This document shows, piece after piece, positions 26,792-35,843 of a stretch of 64,000 nt of DNA. The stretch is from JAGRGG01 sp965217265 (GTDB lineage: Bacteria; Pseudomonadota; Alphaproteobacteria; Geminicoccales; Geminicoccaceae): positions 310,001-374,000 of the forward strand of contig CBDCHP010000012.1 of assembly GCA_965217265.1 (NCBI GenBank). The letters are read 5' to 3'. Each line of letters opens with the position of its first letter. Position 1 is the first letter of the stretch. The position numbers and the translations under genes were made by a program. The notes under the pieces were generated by a model. The model did no database searches, was not told the origin of the DNA, and worked only from the letters and a program-made list of their open reading frames with translations.

Positions 26792-27613
26792 TCAGCTGGG
26801 CTTCTTGGTCTCGTCGGGGCCGAGCTTGTCGACGTCGACCTCGGTGCGGCGCACCGTATCCTTGACCGTCTCGGTGTGGACGTCGACGTCCTTGCCGACC
26901 TCGATCTCCTCGACCACCCGCGCCTGCTTTTGCACGACCGCCTCTTCGTCGGTCTCCTTGACCTCGATCGTGCCCTCCTTGAAGGCGGCGGCGTCGGCCG
27001 GGCGATCGACGGCGTGGCGCTCGACGCGGACCGTCTCGTCGCGCAACTCGACCTGCTCTTCCACCGGCGTCTCGATGACGCGGGTGCGCACGCGCACGCC
27101 GCCGCGCTCGACCTGGCGCTTGCCGACGCTTATCTGCTCCTCGGCGACCTCGATCTTGCCGTTCTCGCCGGTGGTCGTCGTCCGGTCGGCGCTGCCTTGG
27201 GCCGACGTCGCCGTCATGTCCCGGTCCTCGTGGACGAAACCCTCCGAGCGCCACGTGCTGAGACGGTCGTCGATGTCGATCGAGCCGTGATCGTCCATGA
27301 TCTCCAGCGCGCGCTCGACCTTGTCGGCGGGGGAGCGCAGCGCCACGACGACGCCGTCGCGCCTCACGCCCTCGGCGTAGAGCTGGGCGTCGTGCGCCGG
27401 CACGCCGAGCTGCTTGAGCTGGCCCGTGGCGCCACCGCCCTCGCCGGCGTAGGCGGCGCTCGGCTCGGCGAGGCCGGAGCCCGAGCCCGTGTCCGAACCC
27501 TTCTCGGACCCGACGAGCGAGATGTTGTCCTGGTCGAAACCGGCGCTGGCCAGCTCGCTGCGCGTGGCTTCGGCCTCGCTCAAGCTCTCAAAGAGCCCTA
27601 CGATCAACTTCAT
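26792..27613 (-). CDS. YsnF/AvaK-type DUF2382 protein with YflT-like N-terminus
   Basis: A 273-residue protein. Residues 1-110 begin MKLIVGLFESLSEAEATRSEL and resemble the general-stress YflT/heat-induced domain. Residues about 155-265 are a DUF2382 domain of charged beta repeats (EEQISVGKRQVERGGVRVRT, VELRDETVRVERHAVDRP, KDTVRRTEVDVDKL). DUF2382 proteins are linked to stress tolerance in cyanobacteria, Deinococcus and alphaproteobacteria; mechanism unknown. It lies 32 nt after the second DUF2382 gene on the same strand. Confidence 0.85.
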   Translation of the reverse strand: MKLIVGLFESLSEAEATRSELASAGFDQDNISLVGSEKGSDTGSGSGLAEPSAAYAGEGGGATGQLKQLGVPAHDAQLYAEGVRRDGVVVALRSPADKVERALEIMDDHGSIDIDDRLSTWRSEGFVHEDRDMTATSAQGSADRTTTTGENGKIEVAEEQISVGKRQVERGGVRVRTRVIETPVEEQVELRDETVRVERHAVDRPADAAAFKEGTIEVKETDEEAVVQKQARVVEEIEVGKDVDVHTETVKDTVRRTEVDVDKLGPDETKKPS

Positions 27614-27645
27614 GGTGAATCTCCGCTGTTTTGCTTCGGTGTACG

Positions 27646-28302
27646 TTACGGCACTTCTGCCGCGTCGGTGGCTGCTTCGCTCGAACCTGATCGTTCGATG
27701 TCCACGGTTTCACGGCGCAGCCGTACCTGAACCGTCTCGACGTCCGTCCGTTCTTCGAGCCAGACGACGAGTTCCTCTCTCAACATCAACCGCGTCTCGA
27801 CGATCTGTACCTCTTCCAAGACGGGTACAATCAAGAAGTTCCCTTCCTGACGCGGCGACGGGGCCTCATCGACGATTTGCCCTACCGGGCGGCGCTCGAC
27901 CCTGGCCTCGCGGCGCAGATGCGTCAGCTCGACCGGCTCGTCGGTCGTCTCGACCCGCTTGCGCAGCCGCACCACGCCCTTCTCGACCGAGCGGCGACCC
28001 ACCTCCAGCCGTTCCTCGACGACGGGTATGACGTGAGAGCCGCCGTCGACCCCCAACGCCGCGGCGTCACCGCCGCCCGACGGCGTCGGGCGCGCGGGGC
28101 CGGAAGCGTTCGGCGCCGACCCCGCGAGGTCGAGACGAAGGGCGTCGCCCTCGACGTCGAGCAGACTGCGGGGCAGGCGCAATTGCTGGCCGTGCACCAA
28201 GGTCAGCGCTATCGTGTCGTCGTCGGTTCGCTGCCAATCGGCGCGGCCGACGAAGCCGACCGCCGCGCCGCCGGCCGTGACCGGGATCGAAGCGTCGTTC
28301 AT
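27646..28302 (-). CDS. YsnF/AvaK-type DUF2382 protein, 218 aa
   Basis: A second DUF2382 protein. Residues 1-60 form a short beta-rich domain (MNDASIPVTAGGAAVGFVG) resembling a PRC-barrel-like module. The DUF2382 domain spans about 88-205 (VIPVVEERLEVGRRSVEKG, VELTHLRREARVERRPVG, DVETVQVRLRRETVDIERSG). It is cytoplasmic by lack of signal. It lies in a run of three genes with the single-pass membrane protein upstream. The tandem pair suggests a joint envelope or desiccation stress function, which is inference. Confidence 0.85.
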   Translation of the reverse strand: MNDASIPVTAGGAAVGFVGRADWQRTDDDTIALTLVHGQQLRLPRSLLDVEGDALRLDLAGSAPNASGPARPTPSGGGDAAALGVDGGSHVIPVVEERLEVGRRSVEKGVVRLRKRVETTDEPVELTHLRREARVERRPVGQIVDEAPSPRQEGNFLIVPVLEEVQIVETRLMLREELVVWLEERTDVETVQVRLRRETVDIERSGSSEAATDAAEVP

Positions 28303-28351
28303 AACGACCGGACGGACAGAGGGCGCCCCGCCCGAGAACGAAGGGGCCTGG

Positions 28352-28555
28352 TCACGACGCGAAGAACCAGATCAGCAGCAGTACGACCAGGACCGCGATC
28401 GCGATCCCGACGATCATCGAGGTGTTGGACTTCGACGTCGTCGCGGACGTCGTGGTCCTGTCGCGCGAGGCGACCGCCGGGCCGGACGCGTTGGCCGTGC
28501 CGGTGGCCTGGTCGTCGTAGACTTTGGCGTGCGGATCGTGAGGTTGCTGGCCCAT
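28352..28555 (-). CDS. Small single-pass membrane protein, 67 aa
   Basis: Starts MGQQPHDPHAKVYDDQ at ATG 28555, with a strong GGAGG 5 nt upstream. That decides the start over a longer frame from 28627. The N-terminal 45 residues are polar, threonine- and serine-rich. The last 20 are one hydrophobic helix (IVGIAIAVLVVLLLIWFF). It would be tail-anchored in the inner membrane. It precedes the two DUF2382 genes (49-nt gap) and is likely expressed with them. Family not recognised. Confidence 0.7.
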   Translation of the reverse strand: MGQQPHDPHAKVYDDQATGTANASGPAVASRDRTTTSATTSKSNTSMIVGIAIAVLVVLLLIWFFAS

Positions 28556-28818
28556 AGTGCCTCCCTCGCCACGCGATCGGAGGCAAACCTCCCAGGTGCG
28601 GCGCTCATGCTTGGTGTGGTCGATCAAACGAGTCGGTCAAAGTATGCCGGTATCGGCGGATCAACGGCGGCCAGACGGTAATGTTCCTAACTTTTGCGCA
28701 CGAAATTCATCGTCGATCAGGCGGGGTACGCCGGCCCTCGACGTTTCATGCACCCTGAGGCGCTGGGTCCGCCTTCGCGCACGACACGGGCACGAATCCC
28801 CGGCCGTTCGGCGCGGCC

Positions 28819-30642
28819 TCAGGCCGCCTCGCCGTGGCGGAACTGGAGGTCGGCGAGCCGGCGGTAGAGGCCGCCGCGGCGCATCAGGTCGGTGTGGTCG
28901 CCCTGGTCGACCACTTGCCCCCCTTCCAGGACGACGATGCGGTCAGCCTTCTGCACGGTCGCCAAGCGGTGCGCGATGACGAGCGAGGTGCGGCCGCGCA
29001 TCAGCCGTTCGAGGGCGACCTGGACGAGGCGCTCGTTCTCGGCGTCCAAAGCACTCGTCGCCTCGTCGAGGAGGAGGATGGCCGGATCGGCCAGGATCGC
29101 GCGGGCGATCGCGATGCGCTGGCGCTGGCCGCCGGAAAGGCGCACCCCCTTTTCCCCTAAGTAGGTCATGAAGCCCTGCGGTAGGGCCTCGATGAAGTCG
29201 AGCGCCGCCGCCGCCTCGGCGGCCGCGCGCACCTCCGCCTCGCCGGCCTCGGGCTTGGCGTAGCGGATGTTGTCGAGCGCGTTGGCCGAGAAGATGACCG
29301 GCTCTTGCGGCACGAGGCCGATCCGGCCGCGATGCTCCCTCGGGTCGTGCGCGTCGATCGGCACGCCGTCGATCAGGATGCGGCCCCGCTCCGGATCGTA
29401 AAAGCGCATCAGGAGCTGGAAGACCGTCGTCTTGCCCGAGCCCGAGGGGCCGACCAGCGCTACGGTCTCGCCGGGCCGGACTTCGAGGTCGACCTCGCGC
29501 AGGACCGAGCGCTCCGGGTTCGAGGGGTAGGTGAAGGCGACGTCCTCGACCCGGACGCGGCCCCTGACCGGCGTCGGCAGCGGCGCGGGTTCGAGCGGCG
29601 CCCTGATCGACGGCTCCTGGTCGAGCAGCTCGAACAGGCGCTCGGTGGCGCCGGCCGCGCGCTGAAGGTCGCCGACGATGTCGGAGAGCCCGCCGACGGC
29701 GGTCGCGACGATGGTGGCGAAGAAGACGAACGACGACAGTTCGCCCGGCGTGAGCCGCCCCGCCAGCACGTCGCGGCCGCCGACCCAAAGGACGTCGACG
29801 ATGGCGCCGAAGACGAGCGCGATCACGATCGCGGCGAGCGCCGCCCGCGCCCGCGCCCGCGAGACCGCGGCGTCGAACGCGACCTCGCTCGCCGCCTTGA
29901 AGGCTTGTGTCTCGCGCGCCTCCTGGCCGAACGCCTGCACGGTGCGGATCGCGTTCACCGTCTCCTCGCCGCGGGTCGCGACCTCGGCGATCCCGTCCTG
30001 CGCGCCGCGCGACAAGCGGCGCACGCGGCGGCCGAAGACGACGATCGGCACGATGACGAGCGGCACGACGAGCAGCACGAGGCCGGTCAGCTTCGGGTTG
30101 GTGACCAAGAGCAGCGTCGTGCCGCCGAGGACCAGGAGCACGTTGCGCAGCGCCTGGGTGACGCTCGTCCCGATCACCGTTTGAATGACGCTGGTGTCGG
30201 TCGTCAGGCGGGAGAGGATCTCGCCCGTGCGCGTCGTCTCGTAGAAGCCGGGCGAGAGGAGGACGAGATGCGCGTAGACGGCTTGGCGCAGATCGGCGAC
30301 GACGCGCTCGCCGAGCCACGTCACGAGGTAGGAGCGCAGGTAGGTGGCGACGGCGAGGACGACGATGACGATGAGCACGGCGAACAGCGCGTGGTCGAGC
30401 GCGTTCGGGTCGCCCTCGCCGAAACCGCCGTCGATCAGGTAACGCAGCCCCACGCCGAGCGAGAGCACGGCGGCGGCGGCGAGCGTGAGGGCGAGGAGCG
30501 CGCCCGCGACCCGCCAGCGGTAGGGGCCGAGGTAGCGGCCGAGCCGGCGCAACTGGCCGATGTCGCGCGCCTTGTCGCGGTTGTCCCCGTTCGCCGTCCC
30601 GCCTCTCATCGATCTCGATCCCCCAACGGTTCGAACCGCCAT
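28819..30642 (-). CDS. ABC exporter, fused permease-ATPase (ABCB/MsbA type)
   Basis: A 607-residue half-transporter. Six membrane helices lie in residues about 35-330 (YLGPYRWRVAGALLALTLAA). They are followed by an ATPase domain with Walker A GPSGSGKTT, Q-loop LVPQEPVIFSANALDNI, signature LSGGQRQRIAIARAIL and Walker B ILLLDEATSALD. It should act as a homodimer exporting a hydrophobic molecule such as a lipid or drug. ATG 30609 (MRGGTANGD) is an alternative start 11 codons later. It stands alone, and its neighbourhood to the polysaccharide genes may be incidental. Confidence 0.92.
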   Translation of the reverse strand: MAVRTVGGSRSMRGGTANGDNRDKARDIGQLRRLGRYLGPYRWRVAGALLALTLAAAAVLSLGVGLRYLIDGGFGEGDPNALDHALFAVLIVIVVLAVATYLRSYLVTWLGERVVADLRQAVYAHLVLLSPGFYETTRTGEILSRLTTDTSVIQTVIGTSVTQALRNVLLVLGGTTLLLVTNPKLTGLVLLVVPLVIVPIVVFGRRVRRLSRGAQDGIAEVATRGEETVNAIRTVQAFGQEARETQAFKAASEVAFDAAVSRARARAALAAIVIALVFGAIVDVLWVGGRDVLAGRLTPGELSSFVFFATIVATAVGGLSDIVGDLQRAAGATERLFELLDQEPSIRAPLEPAPLPTPVRGRVRVEDVAFTYPSNPERSVLREVDLEVRPGETVALVGPSGSGKTTVFQLLMRFYDPERGRILIDGVPIDAHDPREHRGRIGLVPQEPVIFSANALDNIRYAKPEAGEAEVRAAAEAAAALDFIEALPQGFMTYLGEKGVRLSGGQRQRIAIARAILADPAILLLDEATSALDAENERLVQVALERLMRGRTSLVIAHRLATVQKADRIVVLEGGQVVDQGDHTDLMRRGGLYRRLADLQFRHGEAA

Positions 30643-30956
30643 GTCATGCGCGCGGGCGCGGCGCCAAGCGCGGCAAAAAGCCGCCTCAAAGCTCGCCTAG
30701 GACCGGGTGCGCGAGACGCCCTAGCCCCGGTATGGCGCATTTTCAAGCCGCAAGGCTAGACCGGCCTTGGTGGGGGGGTGCCCTTGAGCAATGCTAGACG
30801 CGGACGAAAGGGCCCGCTCGGGCCGCGGTGCGGCGGGCGAGGTTCGATTTGAGCGGCGGCCTGCGGCGGCACAGCCTCTTCGACGCGGCGCAAAGGCGCG
30901 TCGGACGGCGCACGGCACGTCCGACGCGAAGGAAAACTACCGCGGGCGGACGTCCC
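30643..30956. other. Intergenic stretch of 314 bp, no convincing gene
   Basis: Between the ABC exporter start and the rfbA stop. Short ORFs here (60-65 codons on both strands) have arginine-rich shadow composition and no ribosome binding site. The stretch holds an 11-bp-stem hairpin at 30897-30928 and probably the exporter promoter near 30643-30760. Nothing else is recognised. Confidence 0.5.
30897..30928 (-). terminator. Hairpin after rfbA
   Basis: CGCGTCGGACG / CGTCCGACGCG form a perfect 11-bp stem with a 10-nt loop, 29 nt downstream of the rfbA stop on the minus strand. Only CCTTTG follows, so any termination would be weak or factor-assisted. Confidence 0.4.
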
Positions 30957-31913
30957 TCAGGCCACCTTGGTGACGGCGGCGCGGCGGGGGGCGGCCTCCT
31001 CCCCGCGCAAGTCGGTCGCGTCGCCCGACCGCCACGGCTCCTTGCTCAAGACGACGTCGAGCAGGTAGCGGCCGTAGTGGGTCTTGCGCAGCGGCTCGGC
31101 CAGGTCGCGCAGGCGGTCGTCGTCGATGTAGCCCAGGACGTGCGCGATCTCCTCGGGGCAGGCGACCTGGAAGCCCTGGCGCATCTGGATCGTGCGGACG
31201 AACTCGCCCGCCTGGAGCAGGCTCTCGTGCGTGCCGGCGTCGAACCACGCGTAGCCGCGGCCCATGCGCTCGACCCGCAACGCCCCCTCGGCGAGGTAGG
31301 CCTGATTGACGTCGGTGATCTCCAGTTCGCCCCTGGACGAGGGGCGGACCGAGGCCGCGACGTCGATCACCCGGTTGTCGTAGAAGTAGAGCCCGGTGAG
31401 CGCGTAGTTCGAGCGGGGACGCTCCGGCTTCTCCTCGATCGAGACCGCGCGACCGGAATCGTCGAACTCGACGACGCCGTAGCGCTCGGGATCGCTGACG
31501 CGATAGCCGAAGACCGTGGCGCCCTCGGCGTGTGCTGCGGCCCGGCGCAGATCGGCGCGCAGGTAGTGGCCGAAGAAGATGTTGTCGCCCAAGACCAGGG
31601 CGCACGGGTCGTCGCCGAGGAAGTCGCGGCCGATGAGGAAGGCCTGCGCCAGGCCCTCCGGCCGGGGCTGGACCTCGTAGCTGAGCTGCAGGCCCCACTG
31701 GCTCCCGTCGCCGAGCAGGCGCTTGAACTGCCACTGGTCCTCGGCGGTCGTGATGATCAGGATCTCGCGGATCCCGGCCAACATCAGCGTCGTCAGCGGG
31801 AAGTAGATCAAGGGCTTGTCGAAGATCGGCAAGAGCTGCTTGCAGACCGAGCGCGTGATCGGGTAGAGGCGCGTGCCCGACCCGCCGGCGAGGATAATCC
31901 CTTTGCGTGCCAT
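30957..31913 (-). CDS. rfbA: Glucose-1-phosphate thymidylyltransferase
   Basis: A 318-residue nucleotidyltransferase making dTDP-glucose from dTTP and glucose-1-phosphate. It has the GGSGTRLYP P-loop-like motif, KQLLPIFDKPLIYFPL, VLGDNIFFG, the EKP of the sugar-phosphate site (SIEEKPERP) and GELEITDVNQAYL. The C-terminus has an extra tail of about 20 residues. It is the last gene of rfbC-SDR-rfbA on the minus strand, one nucleotide after the SDR stop. Confidence 0.93.
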   Translation of the reverse strand: MARKGIILAGGSGTRLYPITRSVCKQLLPIFDKPLIYFPLTTLMLAGIREILIITTAEDQWQFKRLLGDGSQWGLQLSYEVQPRPEGLAQAFLIGRDFLGDDPCALVLGDNIFFGHYLRADLRRAAAHAEGATVFGYRVSDPERYGVVEFDDSGRAVSIEEKPERPRSNYALTGLYFYDNRVIDVAASVRPSSRGELEITDVNQAYLAEGALRVERMGRGYAWFDAGTHESLLQAGEFVRTIQMRQGFQVACPEEIAHVLGYIDDDRLRDLAEPLRKTHYGRYLLDVVLSKEPWRSGDATDLRGEEAAPRRAAVTKVA

Positions 31914-31914
31914 C

Positions 31915-32964
31915 TTAGCCGACCTTGCTGTCGCGGGCGGGGGGCAGGTCGATGATGCCGCCTTCGAGCGCGAGCGCGCGCAGCCGCCTGTTCCACTCGA
32001 TCAGCTCTTGATACCACGCGAGCGTGATCGTCTTCGTCGTCTTGTCGAGCGTGCCGTTCTCCAGGCGCTCGACGGTCTCGACGACGCCGTCCTCGGCGAC
32101 GCACTGCGCCTTCCAGCCCAGAGCCTCGATCTTGTCGAAGGCGACCCGGTACGAGCGGTGGTCGGCGTCGCCGTACCACTCGATCTCGACGTCGCGCGGC
32201 ACGGCGGCGGCGACGCGCTCGGCGAGCGGGCCGAGCTGGTAGTTGTTCGCGTCCGAGCCGACGTTGAACAGTTGGCCGTTCACGCGCCCTTGCAGGGCCG
32301 TCAGCATGAACATCTGCGCTCGCGCCGTGTCGCGGACGTGCACCATCGGGCGCCACTGCGAGCCGTCGCGCATCAAGGGCAGGACGCCCGTCTTCCAGGC
32401 ACCGTAGGCCATGCCGTTGATCGCGAGGTCGAAGCGCATGCGCGGGCTGTAGCCGTAGACGGTGGACTGGCGCAGGACGACGACGCAAAAGCGCTCGTCG
32501 GCGAGCGGCAGGACGCCGTTCTCGGCCATCTCGTTCGCCTTGGCGTAGGTCGTGAGCGGGTTGGTCGGCGTCGTCTCGGCGCAGATCACCGAAGGATCCT
32601 GAAAGCCGTAGATGCTGCACGAGCTGGGCAGGACGTAGCGCTTGACGCCGGCCATCTTGGCGAGCCTGGCACAGGCGACGCGCGACTGGTGGTTGATCGC
32701 GTAGGTCGCGTCCTGGAACAGTTCGCCGCTCGGGTCGTTCGAGATCGCGACCAGGTCGATGACGTGGTCGACGCCCTTGAAGTGCTCCAGCGTCAGCCGG
32801 CGGCTGTCGGCCGTGACCTTCTCAAGCCGGGGGTGCTCGACCAGCAGTTCCTCGCCGAAGAAGAAGCGATCGAGCGCCCGGACCTGATAGCCGGCTTCGA
32901 GCAGCATCGGGACGAGGGTGGTGCCGATATAGCCGCCGGCACCGGTGACGAGTACGCGTTCCAT
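31915..32964 (-). CDS. NAD-dependent nucleotide-sugar epimerase/dehydratase (SDR)
   Basis: A 349-residue extended SDR with the nucleotide-binding motif GAGGYIGTTL. The serine triad region is VLPSSCSIYGF. In place of a canonical YxxxK there is YAKANEMAENG (TTYAKANE), with Tyr and Lys two residues apart, and this deserves checking. It resembles a broad group of sugar-nucleotide epimerases used in surface-polysaccharide synthesis. It lies between rfbC and rfbA, so its substrate may be a dTDP-sugar. The exact reaction is not assignable. Confidence 0.8.
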   Translation of the reverse strand: MERVLVTGAGGYIGTTLVPMLLEAGYQVRALDRFFFGEELLVEHPRLEKVTADSRRLTLEHFKGVDHVIDLVAISNDPSGELFQDATYAINHQSRVACARLAKMAGVKRYVLPSSCSIYGFQDPSVICAETTPTNPLTTYAKANEMAENGVLPLADERFCVVVLRQSTVYGYSPRMRFDLAINGMAYGAWKTGVLPLMRDGSQWRPMVHVRDTARAQMFMLTALQGRVNGQLFNVGSDANNYQLGPLAERVAAAVPRDVEIEWYGDADHRSYRVAFDKIEALGWKAQCVAEDGVVETVERLENGTLDKTTKTITLAWYQELIEWNRRLRALALEGGIIDLPPARDSKVG

Positions 32965-32985
32965 CGTATCAATCCTTATCTTACT

Positions 32986-33576
32986 TCAAGCGACCGCGCG
33001 TTGCGACGGCGCGGCGGAATCGAGCGTGAACATGACTGGCAGGTCGCGAAATCGCGGCTGCGCCGCGTCCTTGGCCGAGAGGACGACGTCTTCCGGCGCC
33101 ACCGGCCAATCGATGCCGAGGTCGGGGTCGTCCCAGCAGACACCCTTGTCGTGCGCCGGGGCGTAGGGCGCGTCGACCTTGTAGAAGACCTCGACGTCGT
33201 CGGTGAGGGTGACGAAGCCGTGCGCGAAGCCGCGCGGCACCAGGAGCTGGTCCCAGTTGTCCTCGCTCAGTTCGACCGCGACGTGGCGGCCGAAGGTGGC
33301 CGAGCCGTGGCGCAGGTCGACGGCGACGTCGAGGATGGCGCCGCGCAGGACGCGCACGAGCTTGGTCTGCGCGAACGGCGGGGTCTGGAAGTGCAGGCCG
33401 CGCAGCGTGCCGCGCTTGGCCGAGCGGGAGTGGTTGTCTTGGATGAAGCCGAGGTCGAGGCCGGCGCCGACCAGCGCGTCGCGGTTGAAGACCTCGGAGA
33501 AGAAGCCGCGATGGTCGCCGTGGCGCTTGGGCCGGACGAGCTTCACGTCCGCGATCGCCGTTGATTGGATCTCCAT
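32986..33576 (-). CDS. rfbC: dTDP-4-dehydrorhamnose 3,5-epimerase family protein
   Basis: A 196-residue cupin-fold epimerase. Key segments are RPKRHGDHRGFFSEVFN, SKRGTLRGLHFQTPPFAQTK (catalytic His in RGLHFQ), VPRGFAHGF and a tyrosine in VFYKVDAPYAP. It epimerises the 4-keto sugar at C3 and C5. The start at ATG 33576 has GGGAG about 9 nt upstream; a start at 33612 adds 12 residues. It heads the minus-strand operon with the SDR (21-nt gap) and rfbA. Confidence 0.9.
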   Translation of the reverse strand: MEIQSTAIADVKLVRPKRHGDHRGFFSEVFNRDALVGAGLDLGFIQDNHSRSAKRGTLRGLHFQTPPFAQTKLVRVLRGAILDVAVDLRHGSATFGRHVAVELSEDNWDQLLVPRGFAHGFVTLTDDVEVFYKVDAPYAPAHDKGVCWDDPDLGIDWPVAPEDVVLSAKDAAQPRFRDLPVMFTLDSAAPSQRAVA

Positions 33577-33658
33577 GCCGTCCGCTCCCGCCGTTGCAAA
33601 ATTGGGGCACACGCCCCGTGGTCGAGCCGGACGCTAAGCTCTGAACATTAACAATCCG

Positions 33659-34519
33659 TTAAGAATCATCCCTAACGGCCGCGGCAGGCACTTCCAGGTA
33701 TGCTTCTTGTCCGACTCCCAGGCGTGTCGGCAGCGCCGTCTCGGCCGCCGGCACCGCGTTCTGGCCGAACATGACGCCGCGCGTGCGCGGGTTGCGCCGG
33801 GTGACGCCCAGCGCCCCGATCGGCTCTTTGCCGATTTTCTCGCCCGTCGCCTGGTCGATCGTCGTGATGACGCAGCGATCGCACGGCTTGACGAACAAGA
33901 GCCGCGCGGCGCCGATTCCAACCGACGCCGCCCGGTCCTCGGCGCCGGGATCGAGGCCGCCGAGCACGACGTTGGGGCGAAAGCGGGTCATCGGCACGGG
34001 CTCGGCGCCGCGTTCGACGATCGCGTGGTTGAGGGCTTCGAGCGAGCCCTCGCCCGTGACGAGGAGGGGAAAACCGTCGGCGAAGCCCGTCTCGCTGCCC
34101 GCCGGCGCGTACGTTGGATCGCAGGGGCGTCGCGCGTCGTCGGCGAGGCGCACGAGGCGGACCGAGTGGTCGAGGTAGGCGCTCAAAGTCGCGTCGATCG
34201 CGGGGGCACCGCCCAGGGCCGGGACCGTGTCGCCCCAGACCCGGACCGTGAGGCGCCCGCCCTCCCCCGCCCCCTCTTGCAGCGGGACGCCGTGGCGGCC
34301 GTGTCCGGGGACGTCGAGGATCAGTCGCTCGGACCCGATCGCGGTCCTGATCGCCGCCAGCCGCGGCTGCTCGCGCTGGGTGAGGCCGCGGCGTCGATCG
34401 TCGACGACCATCCAGCGGCGGTCGTGGCGCAGGCCGCGCCGTTCCAGGCGCGCGGCGTCCAGGCGGATGCCGCCGAGCGACTTGACGGGATAGATCCAAA
34501 GTTCGGTCACGCGCGCCAT
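33659..34519 (-). CDS. MOSC domain protein (YcbX-like)
   Basis: A 286-residue protein. The N-terminal beta-barrel MOSC_N domain (ELWIYPVKSLGGIRLDAARL) is followed by a MOSC domain with the conserved FVKPCDRCVITTIDQATGE. Family members bind the molybdenum cofactor and reduce N-hydroxylated compounds (YcbX/mARC). It shares Moco dependence with paoABC but is not linked to it. No signal or iron-sulfur domain is present. It is divergent from the rfbG operon. Confidence 0.87.
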   Translation of the reverse strand: MARVTELWIYPVKSLGGIRLDAARLERRGLRHDRRWMVVDDRRRGLTQREQPRLAAIRTAIGSERLILDVPGHGRHGVPLQEGAGEGGRLTVRVWGDTVPALGGAPAIDATLSAYLDHSVRLVRLADDARRPCDPTYAPAGSETGFADGFPLLVTGEGSLEALNHAIVERGAEPVPMTRFRPNVVLGGLDPGAEDRAASVGIGAARLLFVKPCDRCVITTIDQATGEKIGKEPIGALGVTRRNPRTRGVMFGQNAVPAAETALPTRLGVGQEAYLEVPAAAVRDDS

Positions 34520-34611
34520 CCGGTTCTCCCTCCTCGCGGCGGCGCCCAGACTGGCCCGCCGCCGCCCGCCCGGTCAACGGGGCGCACCGCCGGCCGCGGC
34601 ACCCTTTGGGC

Positions 34612-34638
34612 TTGCACGCCAGATATCTAAACTATAAG
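34612..34638 (+). promoter_or_regulatory. Possible promoter of the rfbG operon
   Basis: TTGCAC (34612-34617) and TATAAG (34633-34638) are spaced 15 nt in an AT-rich patch 54 nt before the rfbG start. The spacing is shorter than ideal, so this is a tentative sigma70-type promoter. Confidence 0.3.
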
Positions 34639-34691
34639 TTGAATTTTACCGGCACCGTTGCCCCGCCGCCACGAACGGATCACGCGACTCG

Positions 34692-35843
34692 ATGCAGATC
34701 GACCCGTCTTTCTGGCTCAACCGCCGTGTTCTGCTCACCGGGCACACCGGCTTCAAGGGCGTCTGGCTCGGCGCCTGGCTGAGCGGGCTCGGCGCCGACG
34801 TCGTCGGTTTCGCCCTGCCGCCGAGCCACGCCGCCACGCTCTACCGCCTTGCCCGGATCGACGCGCACGTCGATGGCATCACCGGCGACGTGCGCGACCG
34901 CGACCTGCTGGTCGAGGTCGTGCGCCGCCACCAGCCCGAGATCATCTTCCACCTCGCCGCCCAGTCCCTCGTGCTGCCGGGCCTGAAGGACCCGGCCTTG
35001 ACCTTCGAGACCAACGTGATGGGCACGCTCAACCTCATGGAGGCGGCGCGCCACGCCCGCAGGCTCGACGCGCTCGTCGTCGTCACCAGCGACAAGGTCT
35101 ACGGGCCGGGCGACGCGGTGCGCGTCGAGGACGACCCCTTGGGCGGACACGACCCCTACGCCGCGAGCAAGGCGGCGGCGGAACTCGTCGTCCAGACCTA
35201 CGCCCGGCACTACTTGCGCGCGCGGGACGGGATCGGGGTGGCGACCGCGCGCGCCGGCAACGCGATCGGCGGCGGCGATTTCGGCCCGCGGCGGCTGTTG
35301 CCCGACCTCGTGCGCGCCGGCTTCGAGGGGCGGGTCGCCCGGGTACGCCACCCGGGCGCGGTCCGGCCCTGGCAGCACGTGCTCGACGCGCTCGGCGGCT
35401 ATCTCTTGCTGGCGCAGGGCTTGGCCGACGATCCGGTGCGCTTTAGCGGGGCTTGGAACTTCGGCCCGATCGAGGACGGCTGGAGCGTCGCCGAGGTCGC
35501 CGACACGGTGATGCGCTGGCTGGGCGGGCGCTGGGCCGAGGCCCCAAAGCCCGTGGACGCCGAGGCGCCGATCTTGCGGATCTCGCCGGCGCGAGCGGTG
35601 CGCGAACTCGGCTGGCGCCCGGCGCTCGACACCGCGCGGGCGCTCGAATGGACGATCGAGGACTACCGCGAACTGATGCGAGACGGGCGGGCCGACTGGC
35701 TGTTTCGCCGCCTCGACGCCTTCGCCGGCGGGGGCACGTCGAAGCGGCGACGAACGGCGGACGAGGGGTTCGGCCCCACCCTCGGTGACGGGGGTTTCAG
35801 TCACGCCCTCGGTGACGGGGGCCTCGGCCGTGCCCTCGGTTGA
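34692..35843 (+). CDS. rfbG: CDP-glucose 4,6-dehydratase
   Basis: A 383-residue extended SDR. The start FWLNRRVLLTGHTGFKGVWL is characteristic of RfbG/DdhB. VTSDKVYG and YAASKAAAE provide the catalytic Ser/Thr, Tyr and Lys, and the substrate segment RAGNAIGGGDFGPRRLLPDL is present. It converts CDP-glucose to CDP-4-keto-6-deoxyglucose. The last 25 residues are an unusual tail of short repeats (LGDGGFSHA, LGDGGLGRA) encoded by a 27-bp tandem repeat. That tail overlaps the rfbF start. Confidence 0.92.
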   Translation: MQIDPSFWLNRRVLLTGHTGFKGVWLGAWLSGLGADVVGFALPPSHAATLYRLARIDAHVDGITGDVRDRDLLVEVVRRHQPEIIFHLAAQSLVLPGLKDPALTFETNVMGTLNLMEAARHARRLDALVVVTSDKVYGPGDAVRVEDDPLGGHDPYAASKAAAELVVQTYARHYLRARDGIGVATARAGNAIGGGDFGPRRLLPDLVRAGFEGRVARVRHPGAVRPWQHVLDALGGYLLLAQGLADDPVRFSGAWNFGPIEDGWSVAEVADTVMRWLGGRWAEAPKPVDAEAPILRISPARAVRELGWRPALDTARALEWTIEDYRELMRDGRADWLFRRLDAFAGGGTSKRRRTADEGFGPTLGDGGFSHALGDGGLGRALG

